DNA from: Planomonospora sp. ID67723
GTDB taxonomy: Bacteria; Actinomycetota; Actinomycetes; Streptosporangiales; Streptosporangiaceae
NCBI RefSeq assembly: GCF_015711605.1
Contig: NZ_JABTEZ010000002.1
Location: 372,001-436,000 of the forward strand
Direction of reading: 5' to 3'
DNA length: 64,000 nt
Shown here: in pieces, positions 16,350 through 27,380 of the stretch
How the letters are laid out: each line of letters begins with the position of its first letter
Numbering within the stretch: the first letter of the stretch is position 1
The notes under the pieces: generated by a model
What the model was told of the DNA's origin: nothing
Database searches by the model: none
The model's input: the letters and a program-made list of their open reading frames with translations, nothing else
Position numbers and translations under genes: made by a program

Positions 16350-18707
16350 ATGCCCAGGATGTCTCCGCCCACCCTGCCGCGCCCCGTCCGGGCTCCCCGG
16401 ATCTGGGCGGCCTATCTTCTGCTCGCCGCCGCGCTGACCGCCGCGACCCCGTTCCTCGCCTCCGTCTCCCCGGCGCTGGACGTGCTGGCATGGGTGCTGG
16501 TGCAGGGAATCTCGGCGGTGGCCGTCGTGGCCGGAGCCCGCCGGAACGGGCTGACCGGGCAGTGGCCGTGGAGGCTGCTGTGCGTCGCCGCCGTCTCCGC
16601 CTGGTTCTCGACCACCCTGGCCTGGGGCATCGGCTGGATCTGGCTGGAGATCCCCGGTTCGATGGACCTGTACCGGGTCGGCACCCTGGCCACCTACGCG
16701 CTGTCGCTGGTCGCGCTGACGATGCTGAGCACGCGGGCCGAGGGCTCGTGCGGGGCGGGGCTGCTGGACGCGGGCATCATCGCCGTCTGCGTGGCGATGC
16801 CCCTCTGGACCTTCCTGATCAAGCCGCTGGTCGACGGGAGCGGGCAGACCGGCACCGCCCTCGCCTTCGCGATCGCGATCCCCGTCATCGACCTGTTCGC
16901 CGCCGGCATCCTCGTGCGGCTGGCGTTCGACAACCGCCGCACGCCCTGGCTGGGGCTGCTGGGTGCCGCCTACGCCTCCCTGTTCGCCGGGGACGGCGCC
17001 TACCTGCTCGACCAGGTGACGGGCCGGCCCTCCGGCACCGTCGCCACGATCGGCTGGCTGGGCTTCTCCGTCCTGTCCGGCGCGGCCGTGCTGCATCCCG
17101 GCGTCGCCACGCGACGGCTGCGGACCTCCGTCGTGTCCGGCCGGGGGCGGGTGATCATGTTCCTGGCCCTGGCGCTGCTCAGCCCGCTGGTCTCCGGTCT
17201 CGGCCACGCGTTCATGGACTCCTACGGCAGGACCCACTTCTTCGACGGCCTGATGAACACGGCGCTGACCGTGCTGCTGGCCGTGCTGCTGGTGCTCCGC
17301 CTGAACACCGTCGCGCGGCTGGCCGAGAACCACTCCGCCGAGCTGGTCACCGCCCTGAACCGGCAGGAGGCGCTCCAGCGCAGCCTGTCGCACCGCGCCC
17401 TGCACGACCCGCTGACCGGGCTGGCCAACCGCACCCTGCTCAACCAGTCCCTGCAGCACGCCATCATCACCTCCTCGGCGCTGCCCGGCATCCGGCCGCC
17501 CGCGCTGCTGCTGCTGGACCTGGACGGGTTCAAGGACATCAACGACACCTTCGGTCACCCGATCGGGGACGAACTGCTCGTCCACGTCGCCCGGCGCCTG
17601 GGCGCCGTCGTCGCGCAGGGCCAGACCCTGGCCCGCCTGGGCGGTGACGAGTTCGCCCTGCTGCTGCCCACGGCGACCCCCGCAGACGCGCTCGCCGTGG
17701 CCCGGCGCGTGCTGACCGCGGTGCGGGCCCCCTACCGGCTGGACGCCCGCGAGCTGCACCTGACCACCAGCATCGGCATCCTGGCCGGCCTCCCCGTCGA
17801 CAGCCCGTCGGAGGCTCTCCGCAGCGTGGACCTGGCCCTGTACGCGGCCAAGAACGCGGGCAAGGACCAGATCGCCGTCTTCGAGCCGGCGCTGCGCGAC
17901 GCCCAGCTGGAGCGCACCCGCCTCACCGCCGAACTGCGCCAGGCGCTCCCCGCCGGCGAGTTCACCCTGAACTACCAGCCCGTCGTCAACCTGGCCAGCG
18001 GCGACATCCGCGGAGTCGAGGCCCTGCTGCGCTGGACCCCCACCGGGGGCACGCCGGTCCGGCCGGACGTCTTCATCCCCATCGCCGAGGAGACCGGGCT
18101 CATCGTCCCGATCGGGCTGTGGGTGCTGGAGCAGGCCTGCGCCGACGCGCGCCGCTGGCACGAGCAGTACGGCATCTCCGTCGCCGTCAACGTCTCCGGC
18201 CGCCAGCTCCGCGAGGAGGGCTTCGGCGCCATGGTCCTGGAGACGCTGGCCCGCTACGAGCTGCCCGAGGGGGCGCTGACCCTGGAGATCACCGAGAGCA
18301 TGCTGCTGGCCACCACCCCGGCCGAGACCCAGCGTCTCATCGGCGTTCTCAACGCCCTGCGCGAGCACGGCGTGCGCATCGCCCTGGACGACTTCGGCAC
18401 CGGCTACTCGTCCCTGGCCTACCTGCGTTCCCTGCCGGTGGACGTCCTCAAGATCGATCGGTCGTTCACCATCGCGCTCACCGAGGAAGGTCCCCAGCAG
18501 ACCCAGGCCTTCACCAAGGCGATCATGGAGCTCTCGGCCAGCCTGCGCCTGGACACCGTGGTCGAGGGCGTGGAGACCTCCGAGCAGGCCGTCCTGCTGC
18601 AGCGGATGGGCCGGCCCCTGGTCCAGGGGTACCTGTTCTCGCCCCCCGTCCCCGCCCAGCGGGTCGAGGACCTGCTGAGCGCGGCTCCCTGGCGGAACGC
18701 CGCCTGA
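16350..18707 (+). CDS. membrane-bound GGDEF-EAL cyclic-di-GMP enzyme
   Basis: 785 residues. About nine transmembrane helices fill residues 1-320, forming a likely sensory module. The GGDEF domain follows (DPLTGLANRTLLNQSL; LARLGGDEFALLL, active site intact), then an EAL domain with EALLRW, NVSGRQL, ITESMLL, DDFGTGYSSL, KIDRSF and VVEGVET, i.e. the metal and catalytic residues of an active phosphodiesterase. The inhibitory RxxD I-site before GGDEF is replaced (AQGQ). So both synthase and hydrolase could be active, set by the membrane module. ATG at 16350 has GGAGG 11 bases upstream; a GTG at 16338 overlaps that site. It is the same layout as Streptomyces GGDEF-EAL proteins controlling development. 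Confidence 0.93.
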   Translation: MPRMSPPTLPRPVRAPRIWAAYLLLAAALTAATPFLASVSPALDVLAWVLVQGISAVAVVAGARRNGLTGQWPWRLLCVAAVSAWFSTTLAWGIGWIWLEIPGSMDLYRVGTLATYALSLVALTMLSTRAEGSCGAGLLDAGIIAVCVAMPLWTFLIKPLVDGSGQTGTALAFAIAIPVIDLFAAGILVRLAFDNRRTPWLGLLGAAYASLFAGDGAYLLDQVTGRPSGTVATIGWLGFSVLSGAAVLHPGVATRRLRTSVVSGRGRVIMFLALALLSPLVSGLGHAFMDSYGRTHFFDGLMNTALTVLLAVLLVLRLNTVARLAENHSAELVTALNRQEALQRSLSHRALHDPLTGLANRTLLNQSLQHAIITSSALPGIRPPALLLLDLDGFKDINDTFGHPIGDELLVHVARRLGAVVAQGQTLARLGGDEFALLLPTATPADALAVARRVLTAVRAPYRLDARELHLTTSIGILAGLPVDSPSEALRSVDLALYAAKNAGKDQIAVFEPALRDAQLERTRLTAELRQALPAGEFTLNYQPVVNLASGDIRGVEALLRWTPTGGTPVRPDVFIPIAEETGLIVPIGLWVLEQACADARRWHEQYGISVAVNVSGRQLREEGFGAMVLETLARYELPEGALTLEITESMLLATTPAETQRLIGVLNALREHGVRIALDDFGTGYSSLAYLRSLPVDVLKIDRSFTIALTEEGPQQTQAFTKAIMELSASLRLDTVVEGVETSEQAVLLQRMGRPLVQGYLFSPPVPAQRVEDLLSAAPWRNAA

Positions 18708-18747
18708 CGGCCCGCCGGGACCCGGTGGGGCGGGTCCCGGCGGGCCG
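18708..18747. terminator. bidirectional terminator between the GGDEF-EAL and gdhA genes
   Basis: Perfect 17-bp stem (18708-18724 with 18731-18747) and a 6-nt GTGGGG loop, starting directly after the stop codon of the GGDEF-EAL gene and 8 bp from the stop of the convergent gdhA. Confidence 0.8.
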
Positions 18748-18754
18748 GTGGTCG

Positions 18755-20041
<1,287 letters not shown>

Positions 20042-20558
20042 GAAGGAGGCCCTCCAAAGGCGGACGGGGCGCCATTGCCCCGTCCGGGACGGTTTCGTGA
20101 TCGGCGACGGCACGGGCGTTCGTCGTGCCGAGGCGGGTACGTCGTCGTCCCGGACGGCCTCCGCGCTCCCGTGCCGCGACCGATCTGCTGCCAACGAGGA
20201 AATCGTCTCGGCGGGGAGAAAGGAACCCGCCAATATGGCAGGTTCCCGCGTGGGGCGTTCGCCGGTTTGGAGCAGCCGGCCCGGAACCATGATCGCGACG
20301 CACCTTCCGGCGGTGGACTCCGAGGCGGCCGGGCGCCTGGCCGAGCAGGCACGCCGGCGCCGCCCCTCCTCCACGGCGCCGCGGGGCGGCGTGGACATCG
20401 CGCCGAGGGCTGCCTGAGGCCGGGTTTCCGGTCCAGGCATGATTCCGTCCCGGAAATCGGATGAGCGCGGATCCCTTAAGACAATCCGGGTAAACGACCC
20501 TTCGTCGCGGTGCCGCCAAGGGCCGCGGAGTCCGTTATCGGTGACAAAGGGGAGTCAC
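20042..20558. other. 517-bp divergent intergenic region upstream of gdhA
   Basis: No convincing gene: open frames on both strands have arginine/proline-rich shadow composition. It should carry the leftward gdhA promoter and the rightward promoter of the 183-aa gene. The 20222-20246 inverted repeat is its main structural feature, and the segment 20440-20550 is relatively AT-rich. Confidence 0.5.
20222..20246 (-). promoter_or_regulatory. 25-bp inverted repeat in the gdhA upstream region
   Basis: GGAACCCGCC (20222-20231) and GGCAGGTTCC (20237-20246) form 10-bp arms with one mismatch around AATAT. Read leftward the hairpin is followed by TTTCTCC, so it could be an operator or an attenuator-like stem ahead of gdhA. 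Confidence 0.45.
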
Positions 20559-21110
20559 ATGCAACGCAACACCGTCATACGCAGCATGCACGACATCGGG
20601 ATGGCGATCTGGTTCGGCGGCTCGCTGATGGGCGCCGTCGGCCTGAACGGCGCCTCTTCCAAGGTCAGCGACAGGCGCGAGCGCACGCGGGTGGCGAACG
20701 CCGGATGGGATCGCTGGACGCCGGTCAACCTCGCGGGCATCGCCATGCACCTCATCGGCGCGACGGGCCTGCTCATGGCCAACAAGGGGCGCGTCGTCGG
20801 CCAGCGCGGTGTGGGGTCCAGCTCCATGCTCAAGCTGGCGCTGACCACCGCGGCGCTGGCCGCCACCGCCTACAGCAGGAAGCTCGGCGCCACGCTCGAG
20901 CGGGCGGGCGAGGTTCCGGCCGAGGGTGGTGTGAAGCCGGCCGAGGACACTCCCGCCGAGGTCGCCAAGGCCCAGCGGCAGCTGCGCGTCATGCAGTGGG
21001 TCGTCCCCGGCGCCACCGGGGCGCTCGTCGCCGTGACCTCTCTGCACGGCGAGCAGCAGCGGCCCACCGAGGTGCTGCGGGGCGTGCTGAGCGGAGCCTT
21101 CTCCCGCTGA
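20559..21110 (+). CDS. hypothetical actinobacterial membrane protein
   Basis: 183 residues, start ATG with AAGGGGAG at good spacing. Hydrophobic segments suggest four membrane helices: residues about 10-30 (DIGMAIWFGGSLMGAVGLNG), 58-76 (NLAGIAMHLIGATGLLM), 90-108 and 146-165 (MQWVVPGATGALVAVTSL), separated by basic and acidic loops. The HDIGMAIWFGGSLMG N-terminus recurs in actinomycete hypothetical proteins with a DUF2269/cytochrome-b-like feel, but no heme ligands or catalytic motif stand out. Monocistronic. Function unknown. Confidence 0.65.
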   Translation: MQRNTVIRSMHDIGMAIWFGGSLMGAVGLNGASSKVSDRRERTRVANAGWDRWTPVNLAGIAMHLIGATGLLMANKGRVVGQRGVGSSSMLKLALTTAALAATAYSRKLGATLERAGEVPAEGGVKPAEDTPAEVAKAQRQLRVMQWVVPGATGALVAVTSLHGEQQRPTEVLRGVLSGAFSR

Positions 21111-21435
21111 GACTCCACCCGGGCGGCCTTCCGGGCGGGTGTGGCCCCGTGCCCGTCCGGAACCGCCCGGCGGCCTCCCGCCGTCTTCGGGAGCGGGGGG
21201 TGACGCGCTGCTTCCGTTCGCCGCGGCTTCCGATGCCCGGCGCGGTCGCCGGGATGTCCTACCGCGATCCGACGAGGGAGGATACGTTGTTTCAGTGCTG
21301 ACGCTTATCCTTTTCTAGACTTATCTAACGACTCGTTGTTATCGAGTGGGATGTCCGGGCACCGGAACGGGACATGCCGATACAGCGGGTTTGCCAGAGG
21401 ATCTCCGCCGATCCGGAGTGGCTGGGAGGGTGAGC
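21111..21435. other. 325-bp intergenic region upstream of the phosphatase gene
   Basis: GC-rich for the first 180 bp, then AT-rich from about 21290 to 21345, probably the promoter zone of the PhoD-like gene. A small inverted repeat, ACTCG-TTGTTAT-CGAGT, lies at about 21331-21347. No gene seen. Confidence 0.4.
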
Positions 21436-23007
21436 GTGCCGGAACTTGTCGTCGGGCCGTTGCTGCGCTACGTCGACGAGACGAGCGCCTCCGTGTGGGT
21501 GGAGACCAGTGAGCCGTGCGAGGTGGTCGTGGAGGCCGGTCGGGCACAGGCGAGCGCGCGGACGTTCACGGTGCACGGCCACCACTACGCGATCGTGGAC
21601 GTGGCCGGGGAGGGGAAGTACGAGGTCCGCCTCGACGGGCAGACCGTCTGGCCGCTCCCGGATCACCCGCCCAGCCGCATCCGGCTGCTCGGCCCGCGGG
21701 GACCCCGGCGCGTGATGTTCGGCTCCTGCCGGACCAGCGTGCCGCACGATGTGATCCACACAATCTCGCACGGGGTGGACGTGCTGCGCTCCTACGGCTG
21801 CCGCATGATGGAGACCCCCGAGCAGGACTGGCCCGACATGCTGCTCCTGCTCGGCGACCAGGTCTACGCCGACGAGCCCTCCGCCGAGATGCTGGAGTTC
21901 ATCAAGGGCCGCAGGGACAGCGAGCCGAAGACCGAGATCGCCGACTTCGAGGAGTACGCCGAGCTGTACCGCGTGGCCTGGACCGACCCGGAGATCCGCT
22001 GGCTGCTCTCCACCGTGCCCACCGCGATGATCTTCGATGACCACGACCTGCGCGACGACTGGAACACCTCGGCGGACTGGCGCGCGAAGATGGCCCAGGT
22101 GGAATGGTGGCCGCGCCGGGTGGTCGCCGGGCTCGGGTCCTACTGGGTCTACCAGCACCTGGGCAACCTTTCGCCCGCCGAGCGCGACGCCGACGGCCTG
22201 CTCGGCAAGCTGTGCGCCTCGGAGGGCGACGGGGCGGAGATCCTCGACGCCTTCGCCGCGCACGCCGACGCCGTCCCCGCCGACAGCCGGTGGAGTTACT
22301 CCCGCGACCTGGGCTCAACCCGCCTGATCATGCTCGACTCGCGGTGCGCGCGCCAGCTCACCCCAGGAGACCGCCGGATGCTCGACCCGGTGGAGTGGGC
22401 GTGGCTCACCGAGCGGCTGGCGGAGGAGGGCGCCGAGCGCTTCGTGATCGGCACCTCGGTGCCCTTCCTGCTGCCGGCCGGCATCCACCACGTGCAGAAC
22501 TGGAACGAGGCGCTGGCCCAGGGAGCCTGGGGGCGGCGGGTCGCCCGCTGGTCGGAGTGGCTGCGCCAGACCTTCGACCTGGAGCACTGGTCCGCCTTCC
22601 GCCGGTCCTTCGAGGACATGTCCCGCCTGCTGGTCCGGACCGGCAAGCCCGTGATCATCCTCTCCGGCGACATCCACTACTCGTACGCCGCCAAGGCCAG
22701 GAAGCACCCGATCTACCAGCTCGTCTGCTCTCCGATCCGCAACCCGCTGAGCCGTACCCTCCGGCTGGCCAACATCGTGGCCCAGTTCGGCATCGCCACC
22801 CTGATCGGCGGCCTGCTCTCCCGGCTGACGAAGATCCCCCGGCCGCCGATCCGGTGGCGGATCACCCACGGCCCCTGGTTCTCCAACGCGATCGCCACCC
22901 TCACCCTGGACGGGCCGGTCTCCATCCGCTGGGAGACCGCAAGCACGACCGAGGTCATGGAGGTCGCCACCGTGGACCTCCCGGCCGAGGTGCGCTCCCC
23001 GGCGTAG
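21436..23007 (+). CDS. PhoD-like metallophosphatase
   Basis: 523 residues. After a fibronectin-like N-terminal strand domain comes a PhoD/calcineurin-type catalytic core: MFGSCRTS, LLLLGDQVYADE (metal ligands), MIFDDHDLRDDWN (conserved D-D-H-D-x-x-D-D-W signature), and ILSGDIHYSYAA (late His ligands). The D-D-H motif and GDIHYSY place it with the alkaline phosphatase D/PhoD-like group. No Tat or Sec signal is visible, unlike secreted PhoD, so it is probably cytoplasmic. GTG at 21436 has GGGAGG at proper spacing; a GTG two codons earlier overlaps that site. Substrate (phosphodiester or phosphomonoester) unknown. Confidence 0.85.
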   Translation: MPELVVGPLLRYVDETSASVWVETSEPCEVVVEAGRAQASARTFTVHGHHYAIVDVAGEGKYEVRLDGQTVWPLPDHPPSRIRLLGPRGPRRVMFGSCRTSVPHDVIHTISHGVDVLRSYGCRMMETPEQDWPDMLLLLGDQVYADEPSAEMLEFIKGRRDSEPKTEIADFEEYAELYRVAWTDPEIRWLLSTVPTAMIFDDHDLRDDWNTSADWRAKMAQVEWWPRRVVAGLGSYWVYQHLGNLSPAERDADGLLGKLCASEGDGAEILDAFAAHADAVPADSRWSYSRDLGSTRLIMLDSRCARQLTPGDRRMLDPVEWAWLTERLAEEGAERFVIGTSVPFLLPAGIHHVQNWNEALAQGAWGRRVARWSEWLRQTFDLEHWSAFRRSFEDMSRLLVRTGKPVIILSGDIHYSYAAKARKHPIYQLVCSPIRNPLSRTLRLANIVAQFGIATLIGGLLSRLTKIPRPPIRWRITHGPWFSNAIATLTLDGPVSIRWETASTTEVMEVATVDLPAEVRSPA

Positions 23008-23123
23008 AAGCAGGCGCACCCGCCGCCGGTGGGCCCGGAGCCGGCGGTATGCCGGGCCGGACGTGAGGCAGGCGCCGCGGGCGTTTTCCTCAGCCAGGGC
23101 GAGCGGCGTCCGATGAAGCTGCC

Positions 23124-25172
23124 GTGAAACTCAGTCACTCCAGAGTCGGCTCCCCCCTGGCAGGACTCCTCGTCATCCTGGTCATCGCGCTCGGTTTCGT
23201 GGTCCAGCGGCAGATCACCGTCGCCGCGTTCGACCGCGTGGAAGCCGATCAGGTGGCCCAGGACGCGCAGCGGATACGCATCGCGCTGGACTACGAGATC
23301 CGCCTGCTCAGCGATTACGGCGCGACCAACTCGATCTGGGACAGCTCGTTCGCCGACGTGCGCGAGGCTGACGGGACCGCTTTCGAGGCGGACTTCCCGC
23401 CGAGCGACATCCGGCGCATCTACGGTGTGGACGGCGTCGTCGGAACCGGGCCGGACGGCACGGTACGGGTCGGCGGGATGGTCGGGGCCGGGTCGGCTTT
23501 CGCCCCGCTGCCGGCCGACCTGGCGGAGCCCGCGCTGCTGCACCGGCTCTTCGCCGCGGACGCCGAGGCGGGATCAGCCCGTTGCGGAGTCGTCCGGACA
23601 TCCGGCACGCCCTTCCTGTACTGCGGTTTCGCCAGTTACCCGGGTGACGGTGACGGCGAGCCCGCAGGTGGTCTGATCTACTTCAAGGCTCTCGGTGAAG
23701 AGCGCCTCACCGCGATCGGCAAGCAGATCGGCCTGCCGGTGAAGCTGGTGAGCCAGGCGCGCGCGACCGGCGAGCGCCCGCTCACCCTGTCCAGCCGGCT
23801 GGGTGATCTGAAGGTCGTCACGGGAGCCCTCGACGACGACCGCATCAGCGTGAACGTCGCCCTTCCCGCGGTCGAGGGGACACCGGTCCTGCTGGAGGCG
23901 GTGCGTGACCGCCCGATCCACGAGACGGCGACGGTGGTGCTGCGCGACGTGTTCCTGATGACCGCGGCCGCAGGGGCGCTCCTGCTCGCGGTGATGGTCC
24001 TGCTGGTGCGCCAGGGGATCCGGCGGCAGGTCAGGCCGCTCCGGCGTACCGCCGAGGCCGTCATCGCCTCCGGCGACCGCACGCTGCGCGTACGGTCCGG
24101 CGACGAAGGGGAGATCGGCGCGCTGGGGCGGGCCATCGACACCATGCTCGACGCGATGGCCGCGCAGGACACGGAACTGGAGCAGGCCAACGCCGCGCGG
24201 GAGGAGCAGCTGCGCATCACGTACGCCGAGCGTCAGCTCAGCGAGCAGCAGGCCCGCCAGCGCGCCCAGGAAATGATCAACAGCAGCGTCTCCACCATCA
24301 TGGGCGAGCTCCACGTGGTCGCTGAGAAGACCGATGAGCTGCGCGGCACGGCCGAGACCATCGACGAGCGGGTCAGCGTGACCGACGCCGTCACCCACCG
24401 CGTCGTCGAGCAGGTGCGCCGGGCCAACGACACCGTCGAGCAGCTCGAAGCGAGCCTGCGCAAGGTGGAGGGAATCGCCCACATCATTTCGAACGTGGCC
24501 ACGCAGACCCACCTGCTCGCGCTCAACGCCACCATCGAGGCCGTCCGGGCGGGGGAGGCGGGCAAGGGCTTCAGCGTCGTGGCCAACGAGGTGAAGGAGC
24601 TGGCCACGACGACGACCCAGTCAACCGACGAGATCACCGCCATCATCCGGTCACTGGAGGAGAACGCCACCGCCATGGCGGGCGCGCTCACCGAGATGAC
24701 CGGAGGCGTCGGCAACCTCGACGAGGCGGCGGCGCAGGTGGGGGACATCACCCGGCAGCAGCACTCCAGCGTCGATCTCCTCAAGGAGTATCTGGACCGG
24801 GCGATCCGCCGGATCTCGACCATGGCCGATCTGGCCGCGCAGCTCGAACGGCGCGGCTTCCCGCGGGCGGCGGTCGGCAGCGGAACGTGGGTCCACGCGG
24901 CGGGCGGGAAGCACCCCGTGGAACTTCTCGACCTGAGCGCCTCCGGGGCGCACTGCTCCACCGGGCGGGACGTCCCGTTCAAGAAGGGCGATCTCGTCGA
25001 GATCGACATTCCGCTGCAGGGCGAGAGCCCCCTGGCGCTGAAGGCCGAGATCGTCAACCACAGGAAGCACGGCGACGGCGCCGAGATCCGCCTGCACTTC
25101 ACCGCCGTCTCCCAGGCCGCGGAGGAGCGCATCAACCGGTACGTCATAGCGGTGCTCAGCGAGCAGAACTGA
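23124..25172 (+). CDS. methyl-accepting-type receptor with a C-terminal PilZ domain
   Basis: 682 residues. TM1 (about 12-28), an extracellular CHASE4-like sensor (about 30-270; [18 protein letters not shown]), TM2 (about 276-296), HAMP (about 297-350), coiled coil, and an MCP signalling hairpin whose tip is near residues 453-495 ([19 protein letters not shown], then [13 protein letters not shown]). A PilZ domain ends the protein: RRGFPR at about 574 and DLSASGAHC at about 597 keep the RxxxR and D/NxSxxG motifs that bind cyclic di-GMP. No che or flagellar gene is nearby. It probably links an external cue, c-di-GMP and a CheA-like or other partner. The GTG start has only a weak Shine-Dalgarno (GATGAAG). 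Confidence 0.88.
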   Translation: MKLSHSRVGSPLAGLLVILVIALGFVVQRQITVAAFDRVEADQVAQDAQRIRIALDYEIRLLSDYGATNSIWDSSFADVREADGTAFEADFPPSDIRRIYGVDGVVGTGPDGTVRVGGMVGAGSAFAPLPADLAEPALLHRLFAADAEAGSARCGVVRTSGTPFLYCGFASYPGDGDGEPAGGLIYFKALGEERLTAIGKQIGLPVKLVSQARATGERPLTLSSRLGDLKVVTGALDDDRISVNVALPAVEGTPVLLEAVRDRPIHETATVVLRDVFLMTAAAGALLLAVMVLLVRQGIRRQVRPLRRTAEAVIASGDRTLRVRSGDEGEIGALGRAIDTMLDAMAAQDTELEQANAAREEQLRITYAERQLSEQQARQRAQEMINSSVSTIMGELHVVAEKTDELRGTAETIDERVSVTDAVTHRVVEQVRRANDTVEQLEASLRKVEGIAHIISNVATQTHLLALNATIEAVRAGEAGKGFSVVANEVKELATTTTQSTDEITAIIRSLEENATAMAGALTEMTGGVGNLDEAAAQVGDITRQQHSSVDLLKEYLDRAIRRISTMADLAAQLERRGFPRAAVGSGTWVHAAGGKHPVELLDLSASGAHCSTGRDVPFKKGDLVEIDIPLQGESPLALKAEIVNHRKHGDGAEIRLHFTAVSQAAEERINRYVIAVLSEQN

Positions 25173-25187
25173 ACCGCCACCGGAGGG

Positions 25188-25225
25188 CCCTGCCGGACCG
25201 TCTCGGGGGAGAGGGGCCGGCAGGG
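25188..25225. terminator. bidirectional terminator hairpin
   Basis: CCCTGCCGG (25188-25196) pairs perfectly with CCGGCAGGG (25217-25225) around a 20-nt loop, between the convergent MCP-PilZ and rocD genes. Confidence 0.6.
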
Positions 25226-25238
25226 TCGTTCCGCAAGA

Positions 25239-26453
25239 TCAGCCGCCGAGCTCCCCGACCACGTCGACCAGCTGGTCGACGGCCCACAGCAGGTCCTCCT
25301 CGGAGATGACGATCGGCGGGGCGAGGCGGATCGTGGAGCCGTGGGTGTCCTTGGCCAGGACGCCGCGGCGCATCAGCGCCTCGGAGACCTCGCGGCCCGT
25401 GGCGATGGACGGGTCGATGTCCACGCCCGCCCACAGGCCGCGCCCGCGCACCGCCACCACGCCGTTCTGACCCGTCAGCCCGCGCAGCCGCTCGTGCAGG
25501 ACCCCGCCGAGCTCCCTGGCCCGCGCCTGGTACTCCCCGGTGTTGAGGATCTCGATGACCGCGTTGGCGACCGCGCAGGCGAGCGGGTTGCCGCCGAAGG
25601 TGGAGCCGTGCTGGCCCGGCTTGATCACGCCGAGCACGTTCTCGTCGGCCGCGATCGCCGAGACCGGGACGACGCCGCCGCCCAGGGCCTTGCCCAGCAC
25701 GTAGACGTCGGGCACGACGCCCTCGTGGTCGCAGGCGAAGGTGTCGCCGGTACGGCCGAGGCCGGACTGGATCTCGTCGGCGATCATCAGCACGTTGTTC
25801 TCGGTGCAGATCTCGCGGATCTGGCGCAGGTAGCCGTCCGGCGGCACCAGCACGCCCGCCTCGCCCTGGATCGGCTCCACCATCACGGCGACGGTGTTGG
25901 CGTCGAGGGCCTCGCGGACCGCCTCCGCCGAGCCGTACTTCACGATCCTGAAGCCCGGCGTGTAGGGGCCGAAGTCGTCGTGGGCGTCGGGGTCGGTGGA
26001 GAAGCTCACGATCGTGGTGGTGCGGCCGTGGAAGTTGTCCTCCATGACGATGATGTTCGCCTGGTCGCGGGGGACGCCCTTGACCTGGTAGCCCCACTTG
26101 CGGGCCACCTTGATCGCGGTTTCCACGGCCTCGGCGCCGGTGTTCATCGGCAGGACCATGTCCTTGCCGGTCAGGCCGGCCAGACCGGCGGCGAAGGCCG
26201 CGAACTGGTCGTGGAAGAAGGCGCGGCTGGTCAGGGTGAGCCTGCCGAGCTGCTCCCGCGCCGCCTCGATGATCTTCGGGTTGCCGTGGCCGAAGTTCAG
26301 CGAGGAGTAACCGGACAGGCAGTCCAGGTACCGCTTGCCCTCGACGTCGACGACCCAGGCCCCCTGCGCCTCGTGGATCACGATGGGCAGCGGATGGTAG
26401 TTGTGCGCGCTGCGGCGCTCGCTGAGCTCGATGAGCTCGGCCGTGGTGGTCAT
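25239..26453 (-). CDS. rocD: ornithine aminotransferase
   Basis: 404 residues, class-III PLP aminotransferase converting ornithine to glutamate-5-semialdehyde. Features: YLDCLSGYSSLNFGHGNPKI at the N-terminus, MNTGAEAVETAIKVARKWGY, NFHGRT, EPIQGEAGV, ADEIQSGLGRTG and VLGKALGGG with the PLP-forming Lys; GQHGSTFGGNPLAC is the other subunit-contact region. The pattern YSSLNFGH and TGAEAVETAIK is specific for ornithine aminotransferases. It lies 55 bp downstream of ddaH in the same direction, so the pair forms an arginine-derivative catabolic operon. Confidence 0.93.
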   Translation of the reverse strand: MTTTAELIELSERRSAHNYHPLPIVIHEAQGAWVVDVEGKRYLDCLSGYSSLNFGHGNPKIIEAAREQLGRLTLTSRAFFHDQFAAFAAGLAGLTGKDMVLPMNTGAEAVETAIKVARKWGYQVKGVPRDQANIIVMEDNFHGRTTTIVSFSTDPDAHDDFGPYTPGFRIVKYGSAEAVREALDANTVAVMVEPIQGEAGVLVPPDGYLRQIREICTENNVLMIADEIQSGLGRTGDTFACDHEGVVPDVYVLGKALGGGVVPVSAIAADENVLGVIKPGQHGSTFGGNPLACAVANAVIEILNTGEYQARARELGGVLHERLRGLTGQNGVVAVRGRGLWAGVDIDPSIATGREVSEALMRRGVLAKDTHGSTIRLAPPIVISEEDLLWAVDQLVDVVGELGG

Positions 26454-26508
26454 CCGGATATCACCGTTTCTCTGGTCTGAAATCCTGCTGCCTGGCCTTA
26501 TTCCCCGT

Positions 26509-27303
26509 TCAGTCGCGGATCTCCAGCGTGCAGCACTTCGGACCGCCGCCCGCCTTGCGCAGCTCCGACAGGTCCACGGGGATCGGCTCGAAGCCGCGCC
26601 GCTTGAGCTCCAGCTGCAGGCCGGCCGCCTCCGCGTTGATCACCACGTGGGTGCCGTCGCTGACCGCGTTCAGGCCCAGTACGGCCGCGTCCTCCTCGTC
26701 GGCGATGACGGCGTCGGGGAACAGGTGCCGCAGGACCTCCTGGCTCCCCGGAGAGAAGGCCCCGGGGAAGTAGGCCACGTTCCGGCCGTCCAGCGGGAAC
26801 AGCGCGGTGTCCAGGTGATAGAAGCGCGGGTCCACCAGGCGCAGCGTCACCACCGGGCGGCCGAGGAACTCCTGCGCCTCTCCGTGCGCGGTGATGTCGG
26901 TGCGGAAGCCGGTCCCGGCCAGCACGAGGTGGTCGAGGGTGAGGAAGTCGCCCTCGCCCTCGTTGGTGAAGGCCGCCTCGTGCACCCGGTCGTATCCGTT
27001 GTCGGTGAACCACTTCAGGTACGCCGGGCCCTCGGCCGCCCGCTCGGGGTGGGCGAAGCGCGCGCCGTACACCCGGCCGCCGACGACCAGCGCGCCGTTG
27101 GCGGCGAAGACCATGTCGGGCAGGCCCGCGACCGGGTCGATCAGGCTCACCCGGTGGCCGAGCTCCTCGTAGGCGCTCCTGAGCCCCTCCCACTGCCGGA
27201 TCGCCACCTCGCGGTCGGCGCCGGCCTGGGGATCCATCCACGGGTTGATCGCGTACTCCACCGCGAAGTGGTCGGGCCGACACATGAGGTAGTGCTTCGT
27301 CAT
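26509..27303 (-). CDS. ddaH: dimethylargininase (NG,NG-dimethylarginine dimethylaminohydrolase)
   Basis: 264 residues of the amidinotransferase fold. Hydrolyses asymmetric methylarginines to citrulline and methylamines. Seen: LMCRPDHFAVEYAINPWM, GLPDMVFAANGALVV, NEGEGDFLTL, FYHLDTALFPLDG with the catalytic His, and GGGPKCCTLEIRD with the nucleophilic Cys near residue 257. The compact length and HFxVxYxINPWM start separate it from arginine deiminase. It is first in an operon with rocD and follows an Lrp-type operator. Its substrate inhibits nitric oxide synthases, and a NOS gene lies at 61.2 kb in this window. Confidence 0.9.
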   Translation of the reverse strand: MTKHYLMCRPDHFAVEYAINPWMDPQAGADREVAIRQWEGLRSAYEELGHRVSLIDPVAGLPDMVFAANGALVVGGRVYGARFAHPERAAEGPAYLKWFTDNGYDRVHEAAFTNEGEGDFLTLDHLVLAGTGFRTDITAHGEAQEFLGRPVVTLRLVDPRFYHLDTALFPLDGRNVAYFPGAFSPGSQEVLRHLFPDAVIADEEDAAVLGLNAVSDGTHVVINAEAAGLQLELKRRGFEPIPVDLSELRKAGGGPKCCTLEIRD

Positions 27304-27380
27304 ATAGAACCCCGCAAAGGATGTCGTGGTGGGAACGGCAACAGCCTAAGAACAGGGTCTGCGCAGGCCAAGAGCTCGAT

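Noticed and set aside
20042-20440. N-terminal extension of gdhA
   Set aside because: Arg/Pro/Ser-rich with no conservation pattern; a good Shine-Dalgarno supports ATG at 20041.
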